64,000 nt of DNA, from NCBI RefSeq assembly GCF_001571225.1, contig NZ_BCTJ01000007.1, positions 62,001 through 126,000 on the forward strand. The letters are read 5' to 3'. This stretch comes from Hydrogenophaga palleronii NBRC 102513. GTDB lineage: Bacteria > Pseudomonadota > Gammaproteobacteria > Burkholderiales > Burkholderiaceae_C. The notes under the pieces are model-generated. The model saw only the letters and a list, made by a program, of their open reading frames with translations. It was not told the origin of the DNA and searched no databases. Position numbers and translations under genes: made by a program. Positions 25,044 through 33,825 of this stretch are shown here, piece by piece (the first letter of the stretch is position 1; every line of letters starts with the position of its first letter).

Positions 25044-25711
25044 TTCTTCGCTCCCTGTGCGGCCTGTTGGGCGGCCACTTCGCCCTGGTCCAGGTAACGG
25101 AAGGTCTTGGCGACGCCATCCATGGTGAGCACACCCTCGCGCTCCCGGATGGGCGTCAGGGTCAGATTGTTCAAGGTCACGATGCGCGACAGGTTGGCGA
25201 TGTCGGCGGCAAACATGCCGATGTCGTGGTAAGTACCCGTCACCCGCACGGCAATGGGCAGCTCGGCGTAATACTCCTTCACGCTGACCTGGCCGGGGCG
25301 AAACAGCTCAAACTGCAGGCTGCGGCCCAGGCCCGCCTGGTTGATGTCGGACAGCAGCGCATCCATCTCGGCCTTGCTGGGCAGCTGTTTCTCGAGCTGG
25401 GTCACGTACTGCTGCACCTGCTCCAGCTGTTTGCGCAGGGCATCCAGATTGACCGCCTGCACCAGCTTCTTGCGATAGTCCTCGCGCAGCTGCTCTTCGC
25501 GCGCTTTTTCGGCGATCAGTTCCTCGTCCGAATTCTTGAGCCAGGCGAACCACAGAGCGGCGATCACCGCCACACACACCGCGACGAACAGCAGGTTGCG
25601 TGGCAGGCCCGGCCATTGCGACGGATCGTTCGGATCCAGTCCGGTGAATTGGGACTTGAGCTTGTCCTGGATTCCCTTGAAATCCACGTTGATGTTGGGC
25701 GTTCTGGCCAT
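25040..25711 (-). CDS. pilO: Type IV pilus assembly protein PilO
   Basis: A 223-residue bitopic protein: cytoplasmic N-terminus, one transmembrane helix (LLFVAVCVAVIAALWFAWL near residue 40), a coiled coil (about 65-105, EQLREDYRKKLVQAVN) and a ferredoxin-like periplasmic domain. It forms a heterodimer with PilN. I start at ATG 25711 (MARTPNINVDFKG); the longer frame upstream runs into pilN and has an unlikely arginine-rich translation. Confidence 0.93.
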   Translation of the reverse strand: MARTPNINVDFKGIQDKLKSQFTGLDPNDPSQWPGLPRNLLFVAVCVAVIAALWFAWLKNSDEELIAEKAREEQLREDYRKKLVQAVNLDALRKQLEQVQQYVTQLEKQLPSKAEMDALLSDINQAGLGRSLQFELFRPGQVSVKEYYAELPIAVRVTGTYHDIGMFAADIANLSRIVTLNNLTLTPIREREGVLTMDGVAKTFRYLDQGEVAAQQAAQGAKK

Positions 25712-25727
25712 GGTGCGCGATCCTAAA

Positions 25728-26348
25728 TCACACTTTGCCCGGCGCAGCCGGCGCGGCACCCGGTGCGCCAGGAGCGGCAACCGAGGAAGGGCGCGTGAGC
25801 GAAACGCGAATGGTGAAGTTCGATACCCGGCGCTGCCCAAGGCCAGCGTTGGCGGGTGGCGCCGCGGTGACGATTTCCACCAGATCGGGGCGGGTCAGCC
25901 ATTTGCTGTTGTTGGACAGGTTGCGCAACAGGTCAGACACGCGCTCCTGCGACTGCGCCACGCCCATCAGCAGCACGCTCTGGTTCTCCTGCTTCATGCT
26001 GTTGAGGTAGATGCCATCGGGCAACTGGGCCACCAGCTCGTCCAGCAGGTGCACGGGCAGGTTTCGATCACCCTGCAGGTTTTCCACCGCCGTTTGACGG
26101 GCGCGCAGGGACGCAATTTCGCGCTGCAGATTCGCGATGTCCTTGATCTCCGCCTCGAGCTTCGTGATCTCGCCTTGCAGGAAGGTATTGCGGTCCTGCT
26201 GGTTGGCGATCTGGCCCTGGTACCAGGTGAAGATGGCACCGCAGATCACGCCGCCCAGCAAGGCCGAGAGGCCCAGGTGGGTGAAGAACTGGTCTTTCTG
26301 CTTCTTGCGCGCCGCCTCACGGTGCGGCAGAAGGTTGATCAGAATCAT
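25728..26348 (-). CDS. pilN: Type IV pilus assembly protein PilN
   Basis: A 206-residue bitopic inner-membrane protein. The conserved N-terminal INLLPHREA motif (residues 3-11) is the peptide that binds PilM in characterised systems. It is followed by a helix (LGLSALLGGVICGAIFTWY), a coiled coil and a periplasmic ferredoxin-like domain. The C-terminal 20 residues are Ala/Pro/Gly rich. It is coupled to pilM by overlap and lies 16 bases before pilO. Confidence 0.94.
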   Translation of the reverse strand: MILINLLPHREAARKKQKDQFFTHLGLSALLGGVICGAIFTWYQGQIANQQDRNTFLQGEITKLEAEIKDIANLQREIASLRARQTAVENLQGDRNLPVHLLDELVAQLPDGIYLNSMKQENQSVLLMGVAQSQERVSDLLRNLSNNSKWLTRPDLVEIVTAAPPANAGLGQRRVSNFTIRVSLTRPSSVAAPGAPGAAPAAPGKV

Positions 26349-27424
26349 TGGAAGAACCTCCGCAGGGCCAGGCCGGTGGAGGTCAGGTAGGACGGTGCCT
26401 CACGGGACATCTTGCGCGCCTGCACCGATGAACCCATTTCCATGGCGTCAAAAGGATTGATCACCATGCAGGCAAACGAGGTCTGGTGCGTCACGGCCTC
26501 GGTCAAACCCGGCAAGGCGGCACTGCCCCCGGCAACCAGGATGTGGTCGACCTTGTTGTAAGGCGTACTGGTGAAGAAGAACTGCAGGGCACGCCCCACT
26601 TCCTGGGCCATGCTCTCGATGAACGGGTCCAGCACGGCGGAGCGGTAGTCGTCGGGCAGATCACCGGAGCGCTTCTTGGCTTCGGCTTCGTCCGACGAAA
26701 AACCGTACTGGCGCACGATCAGCTGGGTCAACTGTGCACCGCCAAAAGCCTGGTCGCGTTCGTACAACACGTCGTCGTTGCGCATCACCTGCATGCTGGT
26801 GGTCAGGGCACCGACTTCAAACAGCGCCACCAGGGAGTCAACGCCCTGGTTGGGCAGGGTTTCGATCACGCGGCCAGCGGCCATGCGCGATGCATAGGAT
26901 TCCACGTCCATCACCACGGCCTTGAGGCCGGCGGCTTCGGCCAGACCCTGGCGGTCCGACACCTTTTCCTTGCGGGAGGCGGCGATCAGCACCTCGACAT
27001 CGCCCACCGAATTGGCGCTGGGGCCGATGACACAGAAGTCCAGGCTCACTTCGTCGAGCGAGAAGGGAATGTATTGATTGGCCTCAGATTCCACCTGGGC
27101 CTCGAGCTCCTTGTCGGAGAGGCCGCCCGGCAGGATGATCTTTTTGGTGATCACGGCGGAGGCCGGCAAGGCCAGCGCCACGTTTTTGGTCTTGCTGCCG
27201 CTCTTGCGCACGACGCGGCGCACCGCTTCGGCCACCTCGTCGAATTTCTCGATGTTGCCGTCGGTGATCCAGCCCCGCTCCAGCGGCTCCATGGCACAAC
27301 GTTCAAGCACCAGATCGCCCGATCGGTTGCGGCCGAGCTCCACCAGCTTGACGCTGGACGAGCTGACATCGATGCCCAGCAAGGGCGCCGGTTCACGGCT
27401 GAATAACGACCCCAATGAGATCAA
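26345..27424 (-). CDS. pilM: Type IV pilus assembly protein PilM
   Basis: An actin-like cytoplasmic ATPase fold that anchors PilN at the inner face of the membrane. Visible blocks are GIDVSSSSVKLVEL at the N-terminus, VALALPASAVITKK, and the phosphate-binding HILVAGGSAALPGLTEAV near the C-terminus. I choose the TTG at 27424 (product MISLGSLFSREPAP, 359 residues) because GGGGA is five bases upstream and homologues begin this way; a further TTG at 27436 is possible. First gene of pilMNOPQ, divergent from mrcA. Confidence 0.93.
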   Translation of the reverse strand: MISLGSLFSREPAPLLGIDVSSSSVKLVELGRNRSGDLVLERCAMEPLERGWITDGNIEKFDEVAEAVRRVVRKSGSKTKNVALALPASAVITKKIILPGGLSDKELEAQVESEANQYIPFSLDEVSLDFCVIGPSANSVGDVEVLIAASRKEKVSDRQGLAEAAGLKAVVMDVESYASRMAAGRVIETLPNQGVDSLVALFEVGALTTSMQVMRNDDVLYERDQAFGGAQLTQLIVRQYGFSSDEAEAKKRSGDLPDDYRSAVLDPFIESMAQEVGRALQFFFTSTPYNKVDHILVAGGSAALPGLTEAVTHQTSFACMVINPFDAMEMGSSVQARKMSREAPSYLTSTGLALRRFFQ

Positions 27425-27480
27425 GGCGGTCCCCAAAAAATGTTAGCGAAATGTATCGCCAGACTTAAGAATTCACTTGA

Positions 27481-27509
27481 ATGCTAGCAGTAAGCCCTTT
27501 GTCCAGCAA
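27481..27509 (-). promoter_or_regulatory. Candidate pilMNOPQ promoter
   Basis: On the minus strand TTGCTG (complement 27504..27509) and TAGCAT (complement 27481..27486) are separated by 17 bases, each matching four of six sigma-70 consensus positions, about 55 bases before the pilM start. The region is AT-rich compared with its surroundings. No sigma-54 type -24/-12 pair was seen. Confidence 0.35.
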
Positions 27510-27657
27510 AGAATTTTTGCCTTTGAGACAAAGTGAAACGTTGTCAAAAGCATACGCATCCTGAGCCTGTCAACGATTGCTTCATCGGCCGTTTCGCCGG
27601 GAAATCCACAACAACTCACAATACGTGGACCGACTCTGGTCGACCCCTTCCGATTTT

Positions 27658-27663
27658 TATAAT
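27658..27663 (+). promoter_or_regulatory. Consensus -10 element before mrcA
   Basis: A perfect TATAAT at 27658-27663 lies 26 bases before the mrcA ATG at 27690. No good -35 is present 16-18 bases upstream. Initiation near 27670 would leave a leader of about 20 bases, which argues against the in-frame TTG at 27672 as the start codon. Confidence 0.4.
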
Positions 27664-27689
27664 CAGCGGCTTTGGCTCTGAATCACTGC

Positions 27690-30119
27690 ATGCCCAAGAA
27701 AGACACTTCTCCTGCCCACTCCTCCGATGCGCCAGTATCGACGGGCCGCACAGCACTGCTCTGGGTTGGTCGCTTGGTGGTGGGTCTGGCCGGACTGGCG
27801 GTGGCGGGTGTTGCGTGCGTCACGATGGCGGTTGCCATCGCACTGGCGGTCGCTTACCCCAACCTGCCCGAGGTCGCTGGGCTCGCGGATTACCGCCCCA
27901 AGCTGCCGCTGCGGGTGATTTCGTCCGACGGCGCGCTGATCGGCGAATTCGGCGAAGAACGGCGCAACCTGCTCACCATCAACGAGATCCCCGCGGTCAT
28001 GAAGAACGCGGTGCTGGCAATCGAAGACGCGCGCTTCTTCGAGCACCACGGCGTCGACTACCGCGGCATGCTGCGCGCGGCGCTGGCCAACCTGCGGCAA
28101 GCCAAGAGCCAGGGCGCCTCCACCATCACCATGCAGGTGGCGCGCAACGTCTACCTGTCGGCCGAGAAAAGCTACACCCGCAAGATCTACGAGGTGCTGC
28201 TCACCTTCAAGCTCGAGCACATGCTGACCAAGGAGCAGATCCTCGAGATCTACATGAACCAGATCTTCCTGGGCCAGCGGGCCTACGGTTTTTCTGCCGC
28301 ATCGCAGATCTATTTCGGCAAGTCGCTGAAGGACGTGACGATCGCCGAGGCGGCCATGCTGGCTGGCCTGCCACAGGCGCCGTCGGCCTACAACCCGATC
28401 AAGAACCCGCGCCGGGCGCGCAGCCGCCAGCTCCACATCATCGACCGCATGGTCGAGAACGGTTTCATCACCCCCGAAGAAGCCCAGGCCGCCAAGGACG
28501 AAGAGCTGCACCTGCGCCTGCCCGGCAACACCACGCGCACCCACGCCGAGTTCGTCGCCGAGATGGTGCGCCAGTCCATCGTGGCGCAGTACGGTGACGA
28601 GGCCTACACCCGTGGCCTGGTGGTGACCACCACCATCAAGGCGCCGGAACAGCGCGTCGCCTACCGCGCCGTGCGCCAGGGCGTGCTGGACTACGAGCGG
28701 CGCCAGTTCTACCGCGGCCCGGAGCTTTTCATCGACCTGCCGGACGACCCGGCCGCGCGCGACGACGCGATCGACGAAGCCCTGAACGACCGCCCGGACA
28801 ACGACGACCTGCTCTCGGCTGTGGTGCTGGAGGCCAGTCCGCGTCGGGTGCTGGCGGTGCGGCAGGATGGCGAGCCGTTCGAAATCACCGGCGAAGGCCT
28901 CAAGCCAGTGCAGTCCGGCCTATCGGACAAGGCCGGGCCCAACATCAAGCTGCGACCGGGCGCGGTGATCCGCGTCGTGCAGACCGCACCCAAGGTCTGG
29001 CGCATCACCCAGTTGCCCGAGGTGGAGTCGGCCTTTGTGGCACTGGACCCGCGCACCGGGCAGGTGATCGCGCTGGTTGGCGGCTTCGACTTCCAGAAGA
29101 GCAAGTTCAATCACGTGACGCAGGCCTGGCGCCAGCCGGGTTCGAGCTTCAAGCCCTTCATCTACTCGGCAGCGCTGGAAAAAGGTCTCACGCCCATGAC
29201 GGTGGTGAACGACGCGCCACTGTTCTATTCCGCCGGGGAAACCGGCGGCAAGCCCTGGGAACCGAAGAACTACGACGGCCAGTTCGAGGGCCCGATGTCG
29301 GTGCGCCGCGCGCTCGCCAAGTCGAAGAACATGGTCTCCATCCGTGTGCTGCAGCTCGTGGGCACGCAGAGCGCACAACAATGGGTCTCACGCTTCGGCT
29401 TCGATGCCGACAAGCACCCGCCTTACCTGACCATGGCGCTGGGCGCGGGTTCGGTCACGCCGATGCAGATGGCCACCGGGTACTCGGTGTTCGCCAATGG
29501 CGGCTACCGCATCGCCCCCACCCTGATCACGCGCGTGAGCGACCACCGCGGCAAGGTGCTGTACGAAGCGCCCGACCCCACACCCACCGAGGCGCAGCGT
29601 GCCATCGAACCACGCAACGCCTTCATCATGAACAGCCTGCTGCAGGAAATCACGCGTTCGGGCACCGCCGCGCGCGCGCAGGCAACGCTCAAACGCACCG
29701 ACCTCTACGGCAAGACCGGTACCACCAACGACTCGGTGGACGCCTGGTTCGTCGGTTACCAGCCCACGCTGGTGGCCGCCGCCTGGGTCGGCTACGACTC
29801 GCCGCGCAACCTGGGCAGCCGTGAGACCGGCGGCGGGCTGAGCCTGCCGATCTGGATCTCCTTCATGTCCGAAGCACTCAAGAACGTGCCCGTGACGCCC
29901 TACACGCCGCCAGCAGGTGTGATCAACGTGGGTGGCGAGTGGTACTACGAGGAGTTCGGCCCCGGCCACGGCGTGCACGGCCTGGGCCTGCAGGACAACT
30001 GGCCCGGTGCGGCGGCCGTGCCGCCGCCCGACCTGGACGCCCATGGCGTGCCGGTGGCCAAGCCGCCTGCGGCACCCACCGAAGAGCGCCGCAGCATCCT
30101 GGATCTGTTCAGGAACTGA
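27690..30119 (+). CDS. mrcA: Penicillin-binding protein 1A (class A, bifunctional)
   Basis: 809 residues from ATG 27690: a short cytoplasmic segment, one membrane helix (about 24-56), then a GT51 glycosyltransferase domain with [11 protein letters not shown] (catalytic Glu112), [12 protein letters not shown] and [16 protein letters not shown]. The C-terminal transpeptidase has SSFK (acyl Ser), SKNMV as the SxN motif, and GKTGTTND as KTG. An OB-like insert lies between them. It polymerises and crosslinks peptidoglycan on the periplasmic face. It is divergent from pilM, a conserved pairing in proteobacteria, and its 3' end overlaps the convergent cyaY by 11 bases. Confidence 0.95.
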   Translation: MPKKDTSPAHSSDAPVSTGRTALLWVGRLVVGLAGLAVAGVACVTMAVAIALAVAYPNLPEVAGLADYRPKLPLRVISSDGALIGEFGEERRNLLTINEIPAVMKNAVLAIEDARFFEHHGVDYRGMLRAALANLRQAKSQGASTITMQVARNVYLSAEKSYTRKIYEVLLTFKLEHMLTKEQILEIYMNQIFLGQRAYGFSAASQIYFGKSLKDVTIAEAAMLAGLPQAPSAYNPIKNPRRARSRQLHIIDRMVENGFITPEEAQAAKDEELHLRLPGNTTRTHAEFVAEMVRQSIVAQYGDEAYTRGLVVTTTIKAPEQRVAYRAVRQGVLDYERRQFYRGPELFIDLPDDPAARDDAIDEALNDRPDNDDLLSAVVLEASPRRVLAVRQDGEPFEITGEGLKPVQSGLSDKAGPNIKLRPGAVIRVVQTAPKVWRITQLPEVESAFVALDPRTGQVIALVGGFDFQKSKFNHVTQAWRQPGSSFKPFIYSAALEKGLTPMTVVNDAPLFYSAGETGGKPWEPKNYDGQFEGPMSVRRALAKSKNMVSIRVLQLVGTQSAQQWVSRFGFDADKHPPYLTMALGAGSVTPMQMATGYSVFANGGYRIAPTLITRVSDHRGKVLYEAPDPTPTEAQRAIEPRNAFIMNSLLQEITRSGTAARAQATLKRTDLYGKTGTTNDSVDAWFVGYQPTLVAAAWVGYDSPRNLGSRETGGGLSLPIWISFMSEALKNVPVTPYTPPAGVINVGGEWYYEEFGPGHGVHGLGLQDNWPGAAAVPPPDLDAHGVPVAKPPAAPTEERRSILDLFRN

Positions 30120-30438
30120 AGCTCAGCGCCTGCCCGGACTGTTCCGAGGCGTAGCGCGAGAGGTGGGCGAAGAACTCGCCCTGCCCCTTGGTGTCCATCC
30201 AGGCACGGCCATCGTGCTTGTAGTGGAAGCCGCCTGCGCGGGCGGCCATCCACACCTCGTGCAGCGGCTTCTGCAGGTTGATCACGATCTGGCTGCCATT
30301 GGCAAAACTCAGTGTGATCATGCCCCCCACGCGCTGGTTGTCGATGTCGGCGTCGGTGTCGTCGTTGATGCGGTCGCAGGCCAGCTCAATCGCTCTCAAC
30401 AGCGCTTCGGCGCGGTCCTGGTACTCGGTGTCGGTCAT
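30109..30438 (-). CDS. cyaY: Iron-sulfur cluster assembly protein CyaY (frataxin)
   Basis: A 109-residue bacterial frataxin. The acidic N-terminal helix ([13 protein letters not shown], then [14 protein letters not shown]) and the strand motifs [19 protein letters not shown] and [14 protein letters not shown] match the family. Frataxins bind iron and modulate the IscS desulfurase. It is divergent from lptM with only 12 bases between the two start codons, so their promoters must overlap neighbouring coding DNA. The cyaY-lptM-lysA arrangement is also known from other proteobacteria. Confidence 0.94.
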   Translation of the reverse strand: MTDTEYQDRAEALLRAIELACDRINDDTDADIDNQRVGGMITLSFANGSQIVINLQKPLHEVWMAARAGGFHYKHDGRAWMDTKGQGEFFAHLSRYASEQSGQALSFSS

Positions 30439-30450
30439 TACAATGCGTCG

Positions 30451-30666
30451 ATGTTTGGTTTGAAACGCATTCTAGGTTGCACCCCCGGCCCCACGCGGGT
30501 GATGGTCATGACGGCCTGCCTGCTGTGTGCCGCCTTGCTGGCCGCGTGCGGGCAAAAGGGCCCGCTGTACCTGCCAGACCCCAACGCGCCACCGAAAAAA
30601 CCGCGCGCGACGCAGACCGCGCCCGCCGAGGCGCCGCCCGCGCCACCCCCGGCGCAGCCGCGCTGA
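30451..30666 (+). CDS. lptM: LPS-assembly-associated lipoprotein LptM (YifL-like)
   Basis: A 71-residue small lipoprotein: signal peptide, lipobox LLAAC with [10 protein letters not shown] just after the cysteine, then a Pro/Ala-rich tail. The GQKGPLYLP motif is diagnostic of YifL/LptM. In E. coli LptM assists assembly of the LptDE translocon in the outer membrane; the role here is by family. The chosen ATG ([10 protein letters not shown]) gives a long n-region; the in-frame ATG at MTACLLCA is an alternative. It precedes lysA by 57 bases. Confidence 0.88.
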   Translation: MFGLKRILGCTPGPTRVMVMTACLLCAALLAACGQKGPLYLPDPNAPPKKPRATQTAPAEAPPAPPPAQPR

Positions 30667-30723
30667 ACCGCCGCGTTCCCCCGCTCTCCCGCGCCCTTTC
30701 GCGCCCTCTTCGCTCCGTTCCGC

Positions 30724-32019
30724 ATGACCACCACCGCCGGCCTGCCAGACTCCACGCTGCCCCCCTTCTTCAGCTACCAGGACCAGGCCCTGCACGCCGA
30801 AGGCGTGCCGCTGCAACGGCTGGCGGAGGAACACGGCACACCCTTGTTCGTCTACAGCCGCGCGGCCATCCTGGATGCGCTGGCGGCCTACCAGCGTGGC
30901 CTGGCCGGGCGCGAGCACCTCATCTGCTACGCGATGAAGGCCAACTCCTCGCTGGCCATCCTGCAGACCCTGGTCCAGGCCGGTTGCGGCCTGGACATCG
31001 TCTCCGGCGGTGAGCTGGAGCGCGCGCTGGCGGTCGGCGTGTCTCCGGACAAGATCATCTTCTCCGGCGTCGGCAAGACGCGCGCCGAGATGCGCCAGGC
31101 CTTGCAGGTCGGCATCGGCTGCTTCAACGTCGAAAGCCGCGCCGAGCTCGACGTGCTCGACGAGGTGGCGCGTGAGATGGGCTTGCGCGCACCGGTGAGC
31201 GTGCGCGTCAACCCCAACGTGGATGCCAAGACCCACCCCTACATTTCCACCGGCCTCAAGGGCAACAAGTTCGGCATCGCGCAGGAAGACGTGGTGGAAA
31301 CCTACCGCCACGCCGCCGCCTGCGCGGGCCTGCGCGTGGTGGGTATCGACTGCCACATCGGCTCGCAGATCACGCAGACCGGGCCTTACCTGGACGCGAT
31401 GGACCGCGTGCTCGACGCGGTCGAGAGCATCGAAGCCGCCGGCGTGAAGATCGAGCACATCGACTTCGGCGGCGGCCTGGGCATCGACTACCAGGGCAAC
31501 GACAACCCGCCCGCGGCCGATGCGCTGTGGCAGGCCTTGCTGCAGCGCCTGGACGCGCGCGGTTTCGGCGACCGCAAGATCTGCATCGAACCCGGCCGCT
31601 CGCTGGTCGGCAACGCCGGTGCCTGCCTCACCGAGGTGCTGTTCCTCAAGCCCGGTGAACAGAAAAACTTCCTGATCGTCGACGCCGCCATGAACGACCT
31701 GCCGCGCCCCGCGATGTACCAGGCCTTTCACCGCATCGTGCCGGTGCAGCCGCGCGCAGCCGACGCCAGCAGCACGGTGTGGGACGTGGTGGGCCCGGTG
31801 TGCGAGAGCGGCGACTGGATCGGCCGCGACCGCGAGCTCGCGGTGCACAGCGGTGACCTGCTGGCGGTGCTGTCGGCCGGCGCCTACTGCATGAGCATGG
31901 CGAGCAACTACAACACGCGCGGCCGCGCCGCCGAGGTGCTGGTGGACGGTACGCAGGCGCACCTGATCCGCGCGCGCGAATCGGTGGCCGACCAGACCCG
32001 GCTCGAGCGCCTGCTTTGA
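30724..32019 (+). CDS. lysA: Diaminopimelate decarboxylase
   Basis: 431 residues, fold-type III PLP enzyme that converts meso-diaminopimelate to lysine. The PLP lysine is in [13 protein letters not shown] (Lys72); the glycine-rich phosphate loop is [10 protein letters not shown], and [11 protein letters not shown] and the VCESGDWIG motif complete the active site. It lies in lptM-lysA on the plus strand. A perfect 7-base hairpin follows its stop. Confidence 0.96.
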   Translation: MTTTAGLPDSTLPPFFSYQDQALHAEGVPLQRLAEEHGTPLFVYSRAAILDALAAYQRGLAGREHLICYAMKANSSLAILQTLVQAGCGLDIVSGGELERALAVGVSPDKIIFSGVGKTRAEMRQALQVGIGCFNVESRAELDVLDEVAREMGLRAPVSVRVNPNVDAKTHPYISTGLKGNKFGIAQEDVVETYRHAAACAGLRVVGIDCHIGSQITQTGPYLDAMDRVLDAVESIEAAGVKIEHIDFGGGLGIDYQGNDNPPAADALWQALLQRLDARGFGDRKICIEPGRSLVGNAGACLTEVLFLKPGEQKNFLIVDAAMNDLPRPAMYQAFHRIVPVQPRAADASSTVWDVVGPVCESGDWIGRDRELAVHSGDLLAVLSAGAYCMSMASNYNTRGRAAEVLVDGTQAHLIRARESVADQTRLERLL

Positions 32020-32027
32020 GCTGACCC

Positions 32028-32045
32028 GGGCGCGGCCACGCGCCC
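32028..32045 (+). terminator. Hairpin after lysA
   Basis: GGGCGCG at 32028-32034 pairs with CGCGCCC at 32039-32045 across a GCCA loop, 8 bases after the lysA stop. The downstream tract has few T, so it may be a weak intrinsic terminator or a Rho-dependent end. Confidence 0.5.
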
Positions 32046-32274
32046 CTGTTCGACACGGTTCTGCCACAAGCCGATGCGGCTTCGCGCATCAGGTTGCGCA
32101 TGCATGCGCAAACGTGTGCACCTTGGCCGCGCGCCGTCACGGCGCATGATGCGCCATGGCGCCGAACACCCTCGGTGTTTGCACCTATAGGCCGGCCCGG
32201 AACGGTCCTCCAGAATGCCCTGCAGATTGTGCACAGCAACATGGCCCGCAGACCTTCTGGAAGCGTCTCAAATC
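32046..32274 (+). promoter_or_regulatory. livG upstream region with an 18-base palindrome and several hairpins
   Basis: This gap has no gene. It holds a perfect 18-base palindrome, TTGCGCATGCATGCGCAA at 32094-32111, and perfect short stems at 32073-32090 (GATGCG/CGCATC), 32141-32155 (GGCGCA/TGCGCC) and 32165-32179 (AACACC/GGTGTT). A TATAGG at 32186-32191 could be a -10. The palindrome is a candidate operator for the Liv operon. No regulator gene is adjacent. Confidence 0.45.
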
Positions 32275-33057
32275 ATGCCCGACAAGACCAGTGACACCAT
32301 CCTGGAAACGCGTCAGCTCACGAAATCCTTCAAGGGTTTCACCGCGGTCAACGATGTCAACCTGCGTGTGCGCCGCGGTGCGATCCACGCGCTGATCGGT
32401 CCCAACGGCGCGGGCAAGACCACCTGCTTCAACCTGCTCACCAAGTTCCTCGAACCGACCCAGGGCCAGATCCTGTTCAACGGCGAGGACATCACGCGCG
32501 AGCAGCCGGCGCAGATCGCGCGCCGCGGCATCATCCGCTCGTTCCAGATCTCGGCCGTGTTCCCGCACCTGAGCGTGCTGGAGAACGTGCGCGTGGGCCT
32601 GCAGCGCCAGCTCGGCACGGCCTACCATTTCTGGAAGAGCGAACGGTCGCTCAACCGCCTGAACGAGCGCGCACACCAGCTGCTGACCGAGGTCGGCCTG
32701 CAGGACTTCGCGCAGGAGACCACGGTGAACCTGCCCTACGGCCGCAAGCGCGCGCTGGAGATTGCCACCACCCTGGCCATGGAGCCCGAGTTGATGTTGC
32801 TGGACGAGCCCACGCAGGGCATGGGCCACGAAGACGTGGACCGCGTCACGCAGCTCATCAAGAAGGTCGCTGCCGGCCGCACCATCCTGATGGTGGAGCA
32901 CAACATGGGCGTGGTCTCCGACATCGCCGACACCATCACCGTGCTGCAGCGTGGAGCGGTGCTGGCCGAGGGTTCGTACGCCGAGGTATCCGCCAACCCC
33001 GCGGTGATGGAGGCCTACATGGGCACCACCGACGGCCAGTTGCAGGGAGCGCACTGA
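32275..33057 (+). CDS. livG: Branched-chain amino acid ABC transporter ATP-binding protein (LivG-type)
   Basis: 260 residues from ATG 32275. Walker A is GPNGAGKTTCFNLLTKF; the signature region is LPYGRKRALEIATTLAM, Walker B LMLLDEPTQGMG and the H loop VEHNMGVV. The signature has PYG rather than SYG or SGG, and the DEPTQGMGHEDV sequence marks a Liv subfamily common in Comamonadaceae (as I recall it). It energises uptake of branched-chain or related amino acids. Its TGA overlaps the livF ATG (TGATG). Confidence 0.9.
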   Translation: MPDKTSDTILETRQLTKSFKGFTAVNDVNLRVRRGAIHALIGPNGAGKTTCFNLLTKFLEPTQGQILFNGEDITREQPAQIARRGIIRSFQISAVFPHLSVLENVRVGLQRQLGTAYHFWKSERSLNRLNERAHQLLTEVGLQDFAQETTVNLPYGRKRALEIATTLAMEPELMLLDEPTQGMGHEDVDRVTQLIKKVAAGRTILMVEHNMGVVSDIADTITVLQRGAVLAEGSYAEVSANPAVMEAYMGTTDGQLQGAH

Positions 33058-33767
33058 TGGCCGCACCCGCCCTCGAAATCAAGAACCTGCAGGCCTGGTA
33101 CGGCGAATCGCATGTGCTGCATGGTGTGGACATGGTGGTGCAGCCCGGCGAGGTGGTCACCCTGCTCGGGCGTAACGGCGCCGGCCGCACCTCCACGCTG
33201 CGCGCCATCCTCGGCCTGACCGGCTCGCGCAAGGGCTCGATCAAGAGCCACGGGCAGGAGCTGATCCACCTGCCCACCCACCGCATCGCACGCCACGGCA
33301 TCGGCTACTGCCCGGAAGAACGCGGCATCTTCGCCAGCCTGTCGTGCGAGGAAAACCTGCTGCTGCCGCCCACGCTCAAGGGCTCGGGCAACGGCATGTC
33401 GGTGGCCGAGATCTACGACATGTTTCCCAACCTGGCCGAGCGCCGCCACAGCCAGGGCACGCGCCTGTCGGGCGGTGAGCAGCAGATGCTGGCGGTGGCC
33501 CGCATCCTGCGCACCGGCGCCAACCTGCTGCTGCTCGACGAGATCTCCGAAGGCCTGGCGCCGGTGATCGTGCAGGCCCTGGCACGCATGATCAAGATGC
33601 TGCGCGGCAAGGGCTACACCATCGTGATGGTGGAACAGAACTTCCGCTTCGCCGCACCGCTGGCAGACCGTTTCTACGTCATGGAGCACGGCCGCATGGT
33701 CGAGCACTTCGAGGCGTCGCAGCTCGAAGCCAAGATGCCGGTGCTCAACGAACTGCTGGGTGTCTGA
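33057..33767 (+). CDS. livF: Branched-chain amino acid ABC transporter ATP-binding protein (LivF-type, atypical Walker A)
   Basis: 236 residues. It has LivF architecture with signature RLSGGEQQMLAVARIL, Walker B LLLLDEISEGLAP and H loop VEQNFRF. The Walker A reads LLGRNGAGRTSTLRAI: the P-loop lysine is replaced by Arg44 (codon CGC at 33186-33188). Lysine there normally contacts the ATP phosphates, so this subunit may bind or hydrolyse ATP less well, leaving LivG as the active site donor, or the arginine may substitute. Coupled to livG by TGATG; livK follows after 58 bases. Confidence 0.9.
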   Translation: MAAPALEIKNLQAWYGESHVLHGVDMVVQPGEVVTLLGRNGAGRTSTLRAILGLTGSRKGSIKSHGQELIHLPTHRIARHGIGYCPEERGIFASLSCEENLLLPPTLKGSGNGMSVAEIYDMFPNLAERRHSQGTRLSGGEQQMLAVARILRTGANLLLLDEISEGLAPVIVQALARMIKMLRGKGYTIVMVEQNFRFAAPLADRFYVMEHGRMVEHFEASQLEAKMPVLNELLGV

Positions 33768-33825
33768 GCGCCCACGCCCGCCTTCCCCTCACCCCCGCAA
33801 CGCCAACCCAACGGAGACCGACAGC

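Noticed and set aside
33760..33825. An upstream extension of livK
   Set aside because: The extra residues would precede a well-formed signal peptide and lack conservation; GGAG favours the ATG at 33826.
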